Shown piece by piece: positions 63,735 through 64,000 of a stretch of DNA of 64,000 nt (position 1 is its first letter; each line of letters opens with the position of its first letter). The notes below the pieces were generated by a model that was given only the letters and a program-made list of their open reading frames with translations, was not told the origin of the DNA and did no database searches. A program made the position numbers and the translations under genes. Origin of the DNA: Prorocentrum cordatum (Eukaryota; Sar; Dinophyceae; Prorocentrales; Prorocentraceae); NCBI GenBank assembly GCA_963575745.1, contig CAUYUJ010016693.1, positions 374,001 to 438,000 of the forward strand, read 5' to 3'.

Positions 63735-64000
63735 GCCTGCCTCCTCCTCCTCCTCCTTCTCCTGCCCTCCTCCACCTCCTCCTCCTCCTCTTCCTCCCTG
63801 CTCGTCCTCGTTCTCGTCCTCCTCGTCTTGCTCGTCCTCCTCCCTGGTGCTCTCTCCCTCCTCCTCCTCCTCCTCCTTCCTCCTCCTCCTCCTCCTGTGG
63901 TCCTGTTCTCCTCCTGGTGCCTCCCCCCCCCCTCCTCCTCCTCCTCCTCCTCCTCCTCCTCCTCCTCCTCCTCCTCCTCCTCCTCCTCCTCCTCCTCCTC
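63735..64000 (+). repeat. (CTC)n microsatellite running off the window end
   Basis: CTCCTCCTC with CTCGTCCTC interruptions, pure CTC from about 63938 to 64000. Confidence 0.97.

Overview
The window looks like nuclear DNA of a dinoflagellate. The signs are very low gene density, decayed LINE reverse transcriptases of the kind common in dinoflagellate genomes, many GC-rich dispersed repeats, long CTC/GGA and ATC microsatellites, and a GC-AG intron carrying an introner-like palindrome. The species cannot be told from this sequence. No bacterial operon structure, rRNA or CRISPR is visible.

One protein gene is well supported. A minus-strand MATH-BTB-SAP gene (24987-26478) has two exons that join in frame across a 217-base intron. 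Almost all other coding signal is degraded retroelement: a Ty1/copia-like Gag-protease remnant (about 2.5-4.4 kb, minus), a LINE with endonuclease, ORF1 and reverse-transcriptase pieces (15.2-18.9 kb, plus), a second LINE with reverse transcriptase and a C-terminal zinc knuckle (40.6-43.6 kb, plus), and an ORF1-like coiled-coil remnant (49.9-51.0 kb, minus). A few unassigned ORFs (8.6, 51.3, 52.4 and 60.3 kb, all minus) may be real or fossil exons.

Layout: 0-5 kb, decayed coding and a satellite-cored element; 5-8 kb, minisatellites and purine-rich DNA; 8.3-8.7 kb, a tandem duplication with an inserted foldback MITE; 9.5-14.7 kb, dispersed repeats; 15-19 kb, LINE 1; 19-24.5 kb, dispersed repeats; 24.5-26.5 kb, the MATH-BTB-SAP gene; 27-31.4 kb, tandem arrays of 88 and 102 bases; 32-40 kb, repeats, including an insertion flanked by 40-base direct repeats; 40.6-44.6 kb, LINE 2 and a convergent LINE tail; 45-52.7 kb, decayed coding; 53-59 kb, large microsatellites and a 99-base array; 59.4-60.2 kb, a second satellite-cored element in inverse orientation; 60-64 kb, repeats and ATC/CTC microsatellites.

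The strongest novelty is mobile-element biology. A GC-rich palindromic element forms most of the intron between the MATH and BTB exons and is flanked by GAGGC on both sides; three related copies lie elsewhere. There is a MITE with both filled and empty sites within 330 bases. A bounded element occurs twice with conserved ends but different satellite cores. Tracts with a roughly 11-base rhythm recur about eight times. All similarity statements come from reading by eye; no alignment or database search was run.
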